From Streptomyces sp. 2131.1 (lineage in GTDB: Bacteria > Actinomycetota > Actinomycetes > Streptomycetales > Streptomycetaceae), in NCBI RefSeq assembly GCF_900105515.1, contig NZ_FNSY01000001.1:5692001-5756000 (forward strand): a DNA stretch of 64,000 bases, written 5' to 3'. Numbering within the stretch: the first letter of the stretch is position 1; every line of letters begins with the position of its first letter. The notes below the pieces were generated by a model. It worked only from the letters and a program-made list of their open reading frames with translations. It ran no database searches and had not been told where the DNA came from. Positions 50,380 through 58,563 of the stretch are shown one piece after another. A program made the translations under genes and the position numbers.

Positions 50380-51606
50380 TCAGTCCTGCGACGAGGAGCC
50401 GTCGGACCCGTCACCGTCCGCCGGGCCGCCGTCCGGGCGGCCGTTGGACGGCCCGCCGTCGTCCGTGCGGTCGTCGCCCGCGCGGTCGTCGCCCGCGCGG
50501 GAGGTGTCCGGGCCGTCGCCGTCCGGCTCGTCGTCGGGCGTTTTCGCCGGGCCGCCGTCCGCGCCCGAGGCGCGGCCGCCGGGCCCGTCGGCCGGCGGCA
50601 GGCCGGGCGCCGGACGGCCCGGCCGGCCGGGGCTCTCGGGCTGGGCCGGACCGCCCGGCTGGCCGGGCCCCGGCTTCGGCGGCCTGGTCCGGCCGCTCGA
50701 CGTGTCCCGGAGGTACGTCGCGTCCCCGCTCTCCGTGGCGTGCCCGCCGGGCGGCTGGCCCGGGCCCGGATCGCGGCGGCGCAGATAGCGCTCGAACTCC
50801 CGGGCGATGGCCTCGCCGCTCGCCTCGGGCAGCTCCGCGGTGTCCCGGGCCTCCTCAAGGGTCTGCACGTACTCGGCCACCTCGCTGTCCTCGGCGGCCA
50901 GTTGGTCGACCCCGACCTGCCAGGCGCGCGCGTCCTCCGGCAGTTCGCCGAGCGGGATGCGCAGTCCGAGCAGGTCCTCGAGGCGGTTCAGCAGGGCCAG
51001 CGTCGCCTTGGGGTTGGGCGGCTGCGACACGTAGTGCGGCACCGCCGCCCACAGGCTCACCGCGGGCACACCCGCGTGCGTGCACGCCTCCTGGAGGATG
51101 CCGACGATGCCGGTCGGGCCCTCGTACCTGGTCTCCTCCAGGTCCATGGTGCGCGCCAGATCGGGGTCGGACGTCACGCCGCTGACCGGGACCGGGCGGG
51201 TGTGCGGGGTGTCGCCGAGCAGCGCACCGAGCACCACCACCATCTCGACGCCCAGCTCGTGCGCGAAGCCCAGGATCTCGTTGCAGAACGAGCGCCAGCG
51301 CATGGACGGCTCGATGCCCCGGACCAGGACGAGATCGCGGGGCTTGTCCCCGCCCACACGGACCACGGAGAGCCGGGTCGTCGGCCAGGTGATCTTGCGC
51401 ACCCCGCCGTCCAGCCACACCGTCGGGCGGTTGACCTGGAAGTCGTAGTAGTCCTCGGCGTCGAGCGCCGCGAACACCTCGCCCTTCCATTCCCGGTCGA
51501 GATGCGCGACCGCCGTGGAGGCGGCGTCACCTGCGTCGTTCCACCCCTCGAACGCGGCCACCATGACCGGGTCGATCAGCTCGGGAACCCCCTCGAGCTC
51601 GATCAC
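50380..51606 (-). CDS. PAC2 family protein (ParJ/SCO1662-like by synteny)
   Basis: 408 aa. The PAC2 (proteasome-assembly-chaperone-like) domain covers about residues 1-285 (ELIDPVMVAAFEGWNDAGDA, ALDAEDYYDFQVNRPTVWLD, GIEPSMRWRSFCNEILGFAH, VPHYVSQPPNPKATLALLNR). The remaining 120 residues are Pro/Gly/Asp-rich and disordered. Beside gyl and mshC genes, it holds the place of S. coelicolor SCO1662, described as ParJ, a partner of the chromosome-segregation ATPase ParA; I rely on memory of gene order for this. GTG at 51606 has GGAAGGAGG before it. Two sugar-utilisation blocks flank it. Confidence 0.87.
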   Translation of the reverse strand: MIELEGVPELIDPVMVAAFEGWNDAGDAASTAVAHLDREWKGEVFAALDAEDYYDFQVNRPTVWLDGGVRKITWPTTRLSVVRVGGDKPRDLVLVRGIEPSMRWRSFCNEILGFAHELGVEMVVVLGALLGDTPHTRPVPVSGVTSDPDLARTMDLEETRYEGPTGIVGILQEACTHAGVPAVSLWAAVPHYVSQPPNPKATLALLNRLEDLLGLRIPLGELPEDARAWQVGVDQLAAEDSEVAEYVQTLEEARDTAELPEASGEAIAREFERYLRRRDPGPGQPPGGHATESGDATYLRDTSSGRTRPPKPGPGQPGGPAQPESPGRPGRPAPGLPPADGPGGRASGADGGPAKTPDDEPDGDGPDTSRAGDDRAGDDRTDDGGPSNGRPDGGPADGDGSDGSSSQD

Positions 51607-51810
51607 CCAGGCCTCCTTCCGAAGTTCCCTTGCGTACGGGACAACCTTACGGCTTTCGGCCTCCCCGACCGCAGCCCCCTTGCACGGCCGGGTGAACCCG
51701 GTGCATCGGGGTGCGCAAACGCGTCCGATGGGCATCGGCCCCCGATACATCCGAGCTGTCAACCGGAAATCTGCTCCCGGCTCTGGACTTGCGGCCTCGA
51801 TCGCCGCTAT

Positions 51811-51841
51811 ACATCGGATGACCGGAACAGAGGTCCGATGT
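51811..51841. promoter_or_regulatory. GntR operator pair before the fuconate operon
   Basis: ACATCGGA (51811-51818) and its inverse TCCGATGT (51834-51841), 15 bp apart, ending 20 bp before the operon start at 51862. A further half site ACATCCGA lies at 51747-51754. The same core occurs before the GntR gene at 58468-58478. Confidence 0.7.
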
Positions 51842-51861
51842 TATTTCCCCTGGGGGCGCGC

Positions 51862-53199
51862 ATGAGTCAGACCGTCACGGATTTCGAGGTCCACGACATC
51901 CGTTTTCCGACCTCGGAACAACTGGACGGCTCGGACGCCATGAACCCGGACCCCGACTACTCGGCCGCCTACGTCGTCCTGCGGACCGGTGCCGCCGGCA
52001 GGGACGGCGCCCCGGTCGAGGGGCACGGCTTCTGCTTCACCATCGGCCGGGGCAACGAGGTCATGGCCGCCGCCATCGAGGCACTGCGCCCCTACCTGAC
52101 CGGCCGCCCCGTTCCGCGTACGGCGGCGGATCTCGGCGCCCTGTACCGGGACCTCACGCACGACTCCCAACTCCGGTGGCTCGGGCCCGAGAAGGGCGTG
52201 ATGCACATGGCGGCCGGCGCGGTGGTCAACGCCGCCTGGGACCTGGCGGCCACCCTCGCGGGCAGACCCGTCTGGCAGTTCCTGGCGGAGATGACGCCCG
52301 AGGAGCTGGTCTCCCTCGTCGACTTCCGCTACCTCACCGACGCCCTCACCCCCGACGAGGCCCTGGCGATCCTGCGCGCCGCCGAACCGGGCCGCGCCGA
52401 ACGCGCCGCCCGGCTGCGCGCCGAGGGCTACCCCGCGTACACCACCTCGCCCGGCTGGCTCGGCTACTCCGACGACAAGCTCGTCCGGCTCGCCGAGCAG
52501 GCCGTCGCCGACGGCTTCACCCAGATCAAGCTGAAGGTCGGCGGCCGGGTCGAGGACGACGTCCGCCGCATGGCGCTCGCCCGCGAGGCCGTCGGCCCCG
52601 GCGTCCGCATCGCCGTCGACGCCAACCAGCGCTGGGACGTCGCCGACGCCGTCGCGTGGATGACCGCGCTCGCCCCGTACGACCCGCACTGGATCGAGGA
52701 GCCCACCAGCCCCGACGACGTACTCGGCCACGCCGCCGTCCGCGCCGGACAGCCGGTAAAGGTCGCCACCGGTGAACACGTCGCCAACCGGGTCGTTTTC
52801 AAGCAGCTCCTCCAGGCCGGGGCCGTCGACTTCGTCCAGATCGACGCCGCCCGCGTCGCCGGCGTCAACGAGAACCTGGCGATCCTGCTGCTCGCCGCCA
52901 AATACGGCATCCCGGTCTGCCCGCACGCGGGCGGCGTCGGGCTCTGCGAACTCGTCCAGCACCTCTCGATGTTCGACTACGTGGCCGTCTCCGGCACCCG
53001 CGAGGACCGGGTCATCGAGTACGTCGACCACCTCCACGAGCACTTCACCGACCCGGCCGTCATCGCGAACGGCCGCTACACCGCCCCGGCCGCCCCCGGC
53101 TTCTCGGCCAGGATGCGCCCCGAGTCCATCGCCGCACACCGCTACCCGCAGGGCCCCGTCTGGCAGGCCCGCCGCGCACAGAAGGAGGAGAGCCGATGA
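51862..53199 (+). CDS. L-fuconate dehydratase (enolase superfamily)
   Basis: 445 aa. Removes water from L-fuconate to give 2-keto-3-deoxy-L-fuconate. Full enolase-superfamily set in the fuconate dehydratase form: GHGFCFTIGRGNEV, Lys223/Lys225 in QIKLKVGG, metal ligand Asp253 in AVDANQRWDV, Glu in WIEEPTSPDD, TGEHVANRVVFKQLL, and His355 in PVCPHAGGVGLCELV. Length agrees with characterised FucD. First gene of a five-gene operon with an SDR and an ABC sugar importer; the SDR start overlaps its stop. GntR operator boxes lie upstream. D-arabinonate or another 6-deoxy acid could be alternative substrates. Confidence 0.88.
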   Translation: MSQTVTDFEVHDIRFPTSEQLDGSDAMNPDPDYSAAYVVLRTGAAGRDGAPVEGHGFCFTIGRGNEVMAAAIEALRPYLTGRPVPRTAADLGALYRDLTHDSQLRWLGPEKGVMHMAAGAVVNAAWDLAATLAGRPVWQFLAEMTPEELVSLVDFRYLTDALTPDEALAILRAAEPGRAERAARLRAEGYPAYTTSPGWLGYSDDKLVRLAEQAVADGFTQIKLKVGGRVEDDVRRMALAREAVGPGVRIAVDANQRWDVADAVAWMTALAPYDPHWIEEPTSPDDVLGHAAVRAGQPVKVATGEHVANRVVFKQLLQAGAVDFVQIDAARVAGVNENLAILLLAAKYGIPVCPHAGGVGLCELVQHLSMFDYVAVSGTREDRVIEYVDHLHEHFTDPAVIANGRYTAPAAPGFSARMRPESIAAHRYPQGPVWQARRAQKEESR

Positions 53200-53975
53200 C
53201 CGGCACACGCGACTTCGAGGGGATGAACGCCCTGGTGACGGGCGGCGCCTCCGGCATCGGGGCCGCCGTCACCACGCTGCTCCTGGCACGCGGGGCACGC
53301 GTCGCCGTCCTGGACCGGGACATCACGGGCGCACCCGCTGGCGCCTTCGCCGTCGAGGCCGACGTCACCGACGACGCGGCCGTGCGCGCCGCCGTGGACC
53401 GGGCCGCCGTCGAACTGGGCTCCCTGCACACCCTCGTCTCCAACGCGGGCATCGGCGCCGTCGGCACCGTCACGGACAACGACGACGCCGAATGGGCCCG
53501 GGTCCTCGACATCAACGTCCTCGGCATGGTCCGCGCCGCCCGGCACGCCCTGCCGCACCTGCGCCGGGCGGCCGCCGAGCGCCCCGGAGCCGTGTCCATC
53601 ACCCACACCTGCTCCATCGCAGCGACCGCCGGGCTGCCCCGGCGCGCCCTGTACAGCGCGAGCAAGGGCGCCGTCCTCTCACTCACCCTCGCCATGGCCG
53701 CCGACCACGTCCGCGAGGGCATCCGCGTCAACTGCGTCAACCCGGGCACCGCCGACACCCCGTGGATCGGCCGGCTCCTGGACCAGGCGGACGACCCGGC
53801 CGCCGAACGGGCCGCCCTCGCCGCCCGGCAGCCGCTGGGCCGGCTGGTCTCCGCCGACGAGGTGGCCGCCGCGGTCGCCTACCTCGCCGGTCCCGCCGCG
53901 GCCTCCGTGACGGGCACGGCCCTGGCCGTCGACGGCGGGATGCAGGGCCTGCGCCTTCGCCCCGCCGGCAGCTGA
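53196..53975 (+). CDS. SDR family sugar/ketodeoxy-acid dehydrogenase
   Basis: 259 aa, classical SDR. Cofactor motif VTGGASGIGAAVTTLL, SNAG, catalytic Ser/Tyr/Lys in HTCSIAATAGLPRRALYSAS and K, and PGTADTPW. Start ATGA overlaps the dehydratase stop. In the non-phosphorylated L-fucose pathway two SDR enzymes are needed: one oxidises L-fucose, the other 2-keto-3-deoxy-L-fuconate. Directly after the dehydratase the second reaction is more likely; not provable by sequence. Confidence 0.88.
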   Translation: MTGTRDFEGMNALVTGGASGIGAAVTTLLLARGARVAVLDRDITGAPAGAFAVEADVTDDAAVRAAVDRAAVELGSLHTLVSNAGIGAVGTVTDNDDAEWARVLDINVLGMVRAARHALPHLRRAAAERPGAVSITHTCSIAATAGLPRRALYSASKGAVLSLTLAMAADHVREGIRVNCVNPGTADTPWIGRLLDQADDPAAERAALAARQPLGRLVSADEVAAAVAYLAGPAAASVTGTALAVDGGMQGLRLRPAGS

Positions 53976-54038
53976 ACCCGCACCCCCGCCAACGCCCACC
54001 GGGTCCGAGCCGCGACCCCACAAAGGAACGGGACACCA

Positions 54039-55079
54039 ATGAGAGTGCGTACGACGAGTGCGGCAGCCTGTGCCGTACTGCTGGCCGTCACCGCCCTCGC
54101 GGGCTGCAACCGCGAATCGTCGGACGGCGGCGCGGGCGGCGGCAAGGTCGGCATCGACCTGCCGCGCAGCGACAGCGACTTCTGGAACTCCTACCAGAAC
54201 TACATCAAGAAGGGCGTCAGGGACGGCGAGGTCTCCGCGCTCCCGCTGACCAACTCCCAGAACGACATCGGCAAGCTCGTCGCCAACGTCCAGACCTTCA
54301 CCGACCAGGGCGCCAAGGCCGTCGTGATGGCCCCGCAGGACACCGGCGCGATAGCCGAGTCCCTCAACACGCTCAACGACAGGAAGATCCCCGTCGTCAG
54401 CGTCGACACCCGACCCGACAAGGGCGACATCTACATGGTGGTGCGCGCCGACAACAAGGCGTACGGCACCAACGCCTGCAAGTACCTCGGCGAGCAGCTG
54501 AAGGGCAAGGGCAAGGTGGTCGAGTTCCAGGGCGACCTGTCGTCCATCAACGGCCGCGACCGCTCCGAGGCGTTCAAGGCGTGCATGGACAAGGACTTCC
54601 CCGGCATCAAGGTGTTCGAGCTGGCCACCGACTGGAAGGGCGACGTCGCCTCCGCGAAGCTCCAGTCCACGCTGGCCGCCCACCCCGACATCAACGGCAT
54701 CTACATGCAGGCCGGCGGCGTCTTCCTCCAGCCGACCCTCGCGCTCCTGGAGCAGAAGAAACTGCTGAAGCCCGCCGGTTCGGACGGCCACATCACCATC
54801 ATCTCCAACGACGGCATCCCCGAGGAGTTCGACGCCATCAGGGCCGGGAAGATCGACGCGACGATCTCCCAGCCCGCCGACCTGTACGCGAAGTACGCGC
54901 TGTACTACGCGAAGGCGGCCCTCGACGGCAAGGCGTTCAAGGAGGGCCCCACCGACCACGACTCCACCATCATCAAGATCCCGAACGGCTACGAGGACCA
55001 GCTCCCCGCGCCCCTGGTGACCAAGGAGAACGTGGACGACCCGAAGCTGTGGGCCAACCAGCTGGAGAAGAAGAACTAG
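54039..55079 (+). CDS. sugar ABC transporter substrate-binding lipoprotein
   Basis: 346 aa. Lipoprotein signal peptide with lipobox LAGC (Cys24), then a periplasmic-binding-protein type I fold of the RbsB group: DSDFWNSYQNYIKKGVRDGE, VVMAPQDTGAIAESLNTLND and PVVSVDTRPDKGDIYMVVRA. Monosaccharide-binding partners of this group take up ribose, xylose, fucose and rhamnose. AAAGGAACGGGAC precedes the ATG. The ATPase gene follows in 2 bp. With the L-fuconate dehydratase upstream, L-fucose or a similar deoxysugar is the probable ligand. Confidence 0.9.
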   Translation: MRVRTTSAAACAVLLAVTALAGCNRESSDGGAGGGKVGIDLPRSDSDFWNSYQNYIKKGVRDGEVSALPLTNSQNDIGKLVANVQTFTDQGAKAVVMAPQDTGAIAESLNTLNDRKIPVVSVDTRPDKGDIYMVVRADNKAYGTNACKYLGEQLKGKGKVVEFQGDLSSINGRDRSEAFKACMDKDFPGIKVFELATDWKGDVASAKLQSTLAAHPDINGIYMQAGGVFLQPTLALLEQKKLLKPAGSDGHITIISNDGIPEEFDAIRAGKIDATISQPADLYAKYALYYAKAALDGKAFKEGPTDHDSTIIKIPNGYEDQLPAPLVTKENVDDPKLWANQLEKKN

Positions 55080-55081
55080 CC

Positions 55082-56602
55082 ATGGACGCTCAGGCACCAC
55101 CACCCGCCGTACAGGCGGAAGGCGTCGTCAAGCGCTTCGGGCCGACCGTGGCGCTCGACGGGGTGAAGCTGACCGTGCGGCCCGGCGAGTCCCACGCGCT
55201 CGTCGGCCGCAACGGCGCCGGCAAGTCCACGCTGGTCGGCGTCCTCACCGGCCTGCACCGGGCGGACGCGGGCACGGTCACCTTCGGAGGCGAGCCCGCG
55301 CCCGCCTTCGGGGACACCGCGGCCTGGCAGTCCAAGGTCGCCTGCGTCTACCAGAAGTCCATGGTCGTCCCCGACCTGACCGTCGCCGAGAACCTTTTCC
55401 TCAACCGGTTCGACGAGAACGCCCGCCGGATCAGCTGGGGAAAGCTGCGCAGACGGGCCGAGCAGCTGCTCGCGGCGTACGGCGTCCAGGTCGACCCGAA
55501 CACCCGGGCGCGCGATCTCGCGGTCGAGCAGCGGCAGTTCGTGGAGATCGCCCGCGCCCTGTCCTTCGGCGCCCGGCTGATCGTCCTGGACGAGCCGACC
55601 GCCCAGCTCGACGCCCGGGGCATCGCCCGCCTCTTCGAGAAGCTCCGCGAACTCCAGAGCCGGGGCGTGGCGTTCCTCTTCATCTCGCACCACCTCCAGG
55701 AGGTGTACGAGCTGTGCACCGCGGTCACCGTCTACCGCGACGCCCGGCACGTCCTGACCGCCCCCGTCGACGAGGTCGCCAAGGAGGACCTGGTCGCGGC
55801 CATGACCGGCGAGAAGGCGGCCGGCGCCACTGCCTGGCACGCGGCCGGCGGGACGGCGCCCGACCCGTCGGCCGAGCCCGTCCTGAGCACCGAACGGCTC
55901 AGCCTCGCGGGCCGGTTCGAGCCCCTGGACCTCCAGGTCCGCCCCGGCGAGGTGCTGGGCCTCGCCGGAGCGGCGGCCAGCGGCAACACCGCCGTGGGCG
56001 AGGTGCTGGCCGGTATGCGCAAGGCGGGCGGCGGCACGGTCCGGGTGCGCGGCAGGGCCGTACGGGCGGGCAGCGTGCCGGACGCGCTGGCCGCCGGGAT
56101 CGGCTACATCCCCGAGGACCGGCACGACCAGGGCCTCGTCCCGGAGCGCAGCGTCGCGGAGAACGCCACGCTCACGGTGGCCGACCAGCTCGGCCCGTGG
56201 GGGACCGTCCTGCCCTCCCGTACCAGGGAGTTCGCGCGGGGGATGATCGCCTCGCTCGACATCAAGACCCAGGGCCCCGAGCAGCCCGTCTCCGGGCTCT
56301 CCGGCGGCAACCAGCAGAAGGTCGTCGTCGCCCGCGCCCTGGCCCGCGACCCCAGCGTGCTCGTGGCGGTCCGGCCCACCGCGGGCGTGGACGTCAAGTC
56401 CAAGGACTCCCTCCTCGGAGTCGTACGCCGGGTCGCCGACGCGGGCAACGCCGCCGTCGTCGTCTCGGACGAACTGGACGACCTGCGGGTCTGCGACCGG
56501 GTCCTCGCCCTGTTCCACGGGCGGGTCGTCGCAGCGTTCGACAGCGGGTGGACCGACGGGGAGCTCGTCGCCGCCATGGAAGGTGTGGGGGAGAGGGAAT
56601 GA
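55082..56602 (+). CDS. sugar ABC transporter ATP-binding protein (two-domain, RbsA-like)
   Basis: 506 aa, two fused nucleotide-binding domains. The first is complete: Walker A GRNGAGKST, signature region in LAVEQRQFVEIARAL, Walker B IVLDEPTAQLD. The second is degenerate: its Walker A position reads GLAGAAASGNTAVGE with no Lys-Ser/Thr, and Walker B reads VLVAVRPTAGVD, lacking both the Asp and the catalytic Glu, although the signature LSGGNQQKVVVARAL is perfect. Thus only one ATP site pair can work fully. Second domain changes in Walker A are common in this family, the Walker B change is not. Start 2 bp after the binding-protein gene. Confidence 0.92.
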   Translation: MDAQAPPPAVQAEGVVKRFGPTVALDGVKLTVRPGESHALVGRNGAGKSTLVGVLTGLHRADAGTVTFGGEPAPAFGDTAAWQSKVACVYQKSMVVPDLTVAENLFLNRFDENARRISWGKLRRRAEQLLAAYGVQVDPNTRARDLAVEQRQFVEIARALSFGARLIVLDEPTAQLDARGIARLFEKLRELQSRGVAFLFISHHLQEVYELCTAVTVYRDARHVLTAPVDEVAKEDLVAAMTGEKAAGATAWHAAGGTAPDPSAEPVLSTERLSLAGRFEPLDLQVRPGEVLGLAGAAASGNTAVGEVLAGMRKAGGGTVRVRGRAVRAGSVPDALAAGIGYIPEDRHDQGLVPERSVAENATLTVADQLGPWGTVLPSRTREFARGMIASLDIKTQGPEQPVSGLSGGNQQKVVVARALARDPSVLVAVRPTAGVDVKSKDSLLGVVRRVADAGNAAVVVSDELDDLRVCDRVLALFHGRVVAAFDSGWTDGELVAAMEGVGERE

Positions 56603-57651
56603 CCGGCACGGTACGGCCGTCCACGGCCGACGACTTCGACGCGGCGCTCAAGGGCTCCCCGGGCGGGGACACCCCGCTGAGCAGGCTCAGGCTGATCCGG
56701 TGGAGCGACTTCTCGCTGGTGCCGGTGATCCTGGTCCTGATGCTGATCGGCTTCATCGTCTCGCCGGTCTTCCTCACCTCGGACAACCTGATCAGCGTCG
56801 TCCAGCAGTCCTCCGAGCTGAGCCTGCTCGTCCTCGGTCAGGCGCTGATCCTCATCTGCGGCCGGATGGACCTCTCGCTCGAGTCCACGATCGGCATCGC
56901 GCCCGTCGTCGCGATGTGGCTGGTGCTGCCCCCGGACGGCGGGCGCTTCGCCGGCCTCGGACTGCTTCCCGGCTGGTCCGCGATCCCGCTCTGCCTGCTG
57001 GCCGGCCTCGCGGTCGGCGCGGTCAACGGCTTCCTGATGCTGAAGCTCCGGGTCAACGGCTTCATCGCCACGCTCGGCATGCTCACGATGCTGCGCGGCC
57101 TCCACATCGGCATCACCGAGGGCAAGTCCATCACCGACGTCCCGGAGTCCTTCCGCTACCTCGGCAAGAGCGAGTGGTTCGGGGTGCCGGCCGCCGTCTG
57201 GATCTGCCTGGTCCTCTTCGCCGTCGGCGGCGCCGCGCTCGCCTGGCTGCGCCACGGACGCGCGCTGTACGCGATCGGCGGCAACCCGGAGGCGGCCCGC
57301 GCGGCCGGCATCCGCGTCGACCGGGTCACCTGGACCGTCCTCGCGATCGGCGGCCTGCTCGCGGCCTTCGCCGGCATCCTCTACACCGGCCACTACGGCG
57401 CGGTCGCCGCCACCCAGGGCGACGGCTGGATCTTCCAGGTGTTCGCCGCCGCGGTCATCGGCGGCATCAGCCTCAAGGGCGGCCGCGGCACGCTGTTCGG
57501 CGCCCTCACCGGCGTACTGACGCTCCAGCTGGTCGTCAACGTCATGACCCTCGGCGGCGTCCCGGCCCTCTGGAACCAGTTCCTCAACGGCGCGATCATC
57601 ATCGTCGCCCTGGTCATCTCCCGCTTCGCGAGCGGCGAGAAGCAGGACTGA
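56599..57651 (+). CDS. sugar ABC transporter permease (RbsC-like)
   Basis: 350-aa membrane protein with about nine to ten helices. Family blocks: SSELSLLVLGQALILICGRM-DLS, AVNGFLMLKLRVNGFIATLG, ALYAIGGNPEAARAAGIRVD and AVIGGISLKGGRGTLFGALT. ATGA overlap with the ATPase gene. It is the last gene of the operon, followed by the hairpin at 57666-57702. A single permease gene implies a homodimer in the importer. Confidence 0.92.
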   Translation: MTGTVRPSTADDFDAALKGSPGGDTPLSRLRLIRWSDFSLVPVILVLMLIGFIVSPVFLTSDNLISVVQQSSELSLLVLGQALILICGRMDLSLESTIGIAPVVAMWLVLPPDGGRFAGLGLLPGWSAIPLCLLAGLAVGAVNGFLMLKLRVNGFIATLGMLTMLRGLHIGITEGKSITDVPESFRYLGKSEWFGVPAAVWICLVLFAVGGAALAWLRHGRALYAIGGNPEAARAAGIRVDRVTWTVLAIGGLLAAFAGILYTGHYGAVAATQGDGWIFQVFAAAVIGGISLKGGRGTLFGALTGVLTLQLVVNVMTLGGVPALWNQFLNGAIIIVALVISRFASGEKQD

Positions 57652-57659
57652 ACCTCTTG

Positions 57660-57681
57660 GTCCTCAAGCGCCGGACGGGCT
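57660..57681 (-). repeat. dispersed GC-rich repeat, copy 2
   Basis: TCCTCAAGCGCCGGACGGGC differs by one base from the reverse complement of 7173-7194. Here it also forms the left arm of a terminator hairpin. Confidence 0.55.
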
Positions 57682-57702
57682 TTCTCAGCCCGCCCGGCGC
57701 TT
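57666..57702. terminator. terminator after the ABC permease gene
   Basis: AAGCGCCGGACGGGCT (57666-57681) and AGCCCGCCCGGCGCTT (57687-57702) form a 16-bp stem with one mismatch around TTCTC, between convergent genes. Confidence 0.75.
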
Positions 57703-57782
57703 GCCTTCGAGCCCCTCCGGACGGGCCGTATCAGCCCCTCCGGCGATGGAGGAGCGGGGTCCGGGGCAGAGCCCCGAAACGG

Positions 57783-58454
57783 TTACAACGTCGACCGCAA
57801 CCACTGCTCCACGCTGGCCACATGCACCGTCGCCCACGCCCGCGCAGCCTCCGCATCGCGATCCCGCAGCGCCGCCACGATCGCCCGGTGCTCATGCAGT
57901 GTCCGGCTCACCGCGTCCTCCTGGGTCAGCCCGCGCCACACCCGCGCCCGCGTCGTCGGCCCCGACAGGCCGTCCAGCAGCGAGCAGAGCACCGAGTTGC
58001 CCGACGCCTGCACGATGCCCCGGTGGAAGTCCAGGTCGCAGGCGACCAGCTCCTCCACCGAAGGCCGCTCGCCCAGCGCGTCGAGCTGCGCGCTCAGCGC
58101 GTCCAGCTCCTCCTCGCCGATCCGGCTCGCCGCCATCGCCGTCGCGGCCGGCTCCAGGATGCGGCGTACCGCCAGGAACTCCAGCACGGTGTCGTCGCGG
58201 TGGAAGTCCACGACGAAGCTCAGCGCCTCCAGCAGCAGCTGCGGGTCCAGACTGGTCACATACGTGCCGTCGCCCTGACGGACGTCGAGGATGCGGATCA
58301 GCGAGAGCGCGCGCACCGCCTCCCGCAGCGAGTTGCGGGAAAGCCCCAGCTCCGAGGCGAGTTCGCTCTCCTTGGGGAGACGATCGCCGGGCCGTAGCGC
58401 ACCCGAGACGATCATTCCCTTGATCTTCTCGATGGCCTCGTCGGTGACAGCCAT
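57783..58454 (-). CDS. GntR/FCD family regulator of the fuconate cluster
   Basis: 223 aa. Winged helix RLPKESELASELGLSRNSLR then EAVRALSLIRILDVRQGDGTYV; FCD effector domain with LDFHRGIVQASGNSVLCSL and HEHRAIVAALRDRDAEAARA, which carry metal-binding Asp/His residues. GGAGG lies just before the ATG at 58454. The palindrome ACATCCGATGT is 14 bp upstream of its own start, and the same core is before the dehydratase operon, so it probably represses both and is released by L-fuconate or its keto-deoxy product. It is convergent with the transporter operon and lies downstream of glpD. Confidence 0.9.
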   Translation of the reverse strand: MAVTDEAIEKIKGMIVSGALRPGDRLPKESELASELGLSRNSLREAVRALSLIRILDVRQGDGTYVTSLDPQLLLEALSFVVDFHRDDTVLEFLAVRRILEPAATAMAASRIGEEELDALSAQLDALGERPSVEELVACDLDFHRGIVQASGNSVLCSLLDGLSGPTTRARVWRGLTQEDAVSRTLHEHRAIVAALRDRDAEAARAWATVHVASVEQWLRSTL

Positions 58455-58467
58455 GGGCGACCTCCAG

Positions 58468-58478
58468 ACATCCGATGT
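58468..58478. promoter_or_regulatory. GntR autoregulatory operator ACATCCGATGT
   Basis: Perfect 5+1+5 dyad 13 bp before the GntR start codon, next to its ribosome site. The core matches ACATCGGA and TCCGATGT at 51811-51841. Confidence 0.72.
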
Positions 58479-58563
58479 ATCGCCCCATTATGCGGCCACG
58501 ACAAGGGTCGGTACGACCGTCCGGCCAACTCGTGGTCCGACGGCCGTACCGGCCCGTCCCCGC

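Noticed and set aside
50860..53199. 959-codon open frame starting at 50320 as a giant fusion with the fuconate dehydratase
   Set aside because: Its first half is antisense to the PAC2 gene; the real start is the ATG at 51862 with the family N-terminus and operators just upstream.
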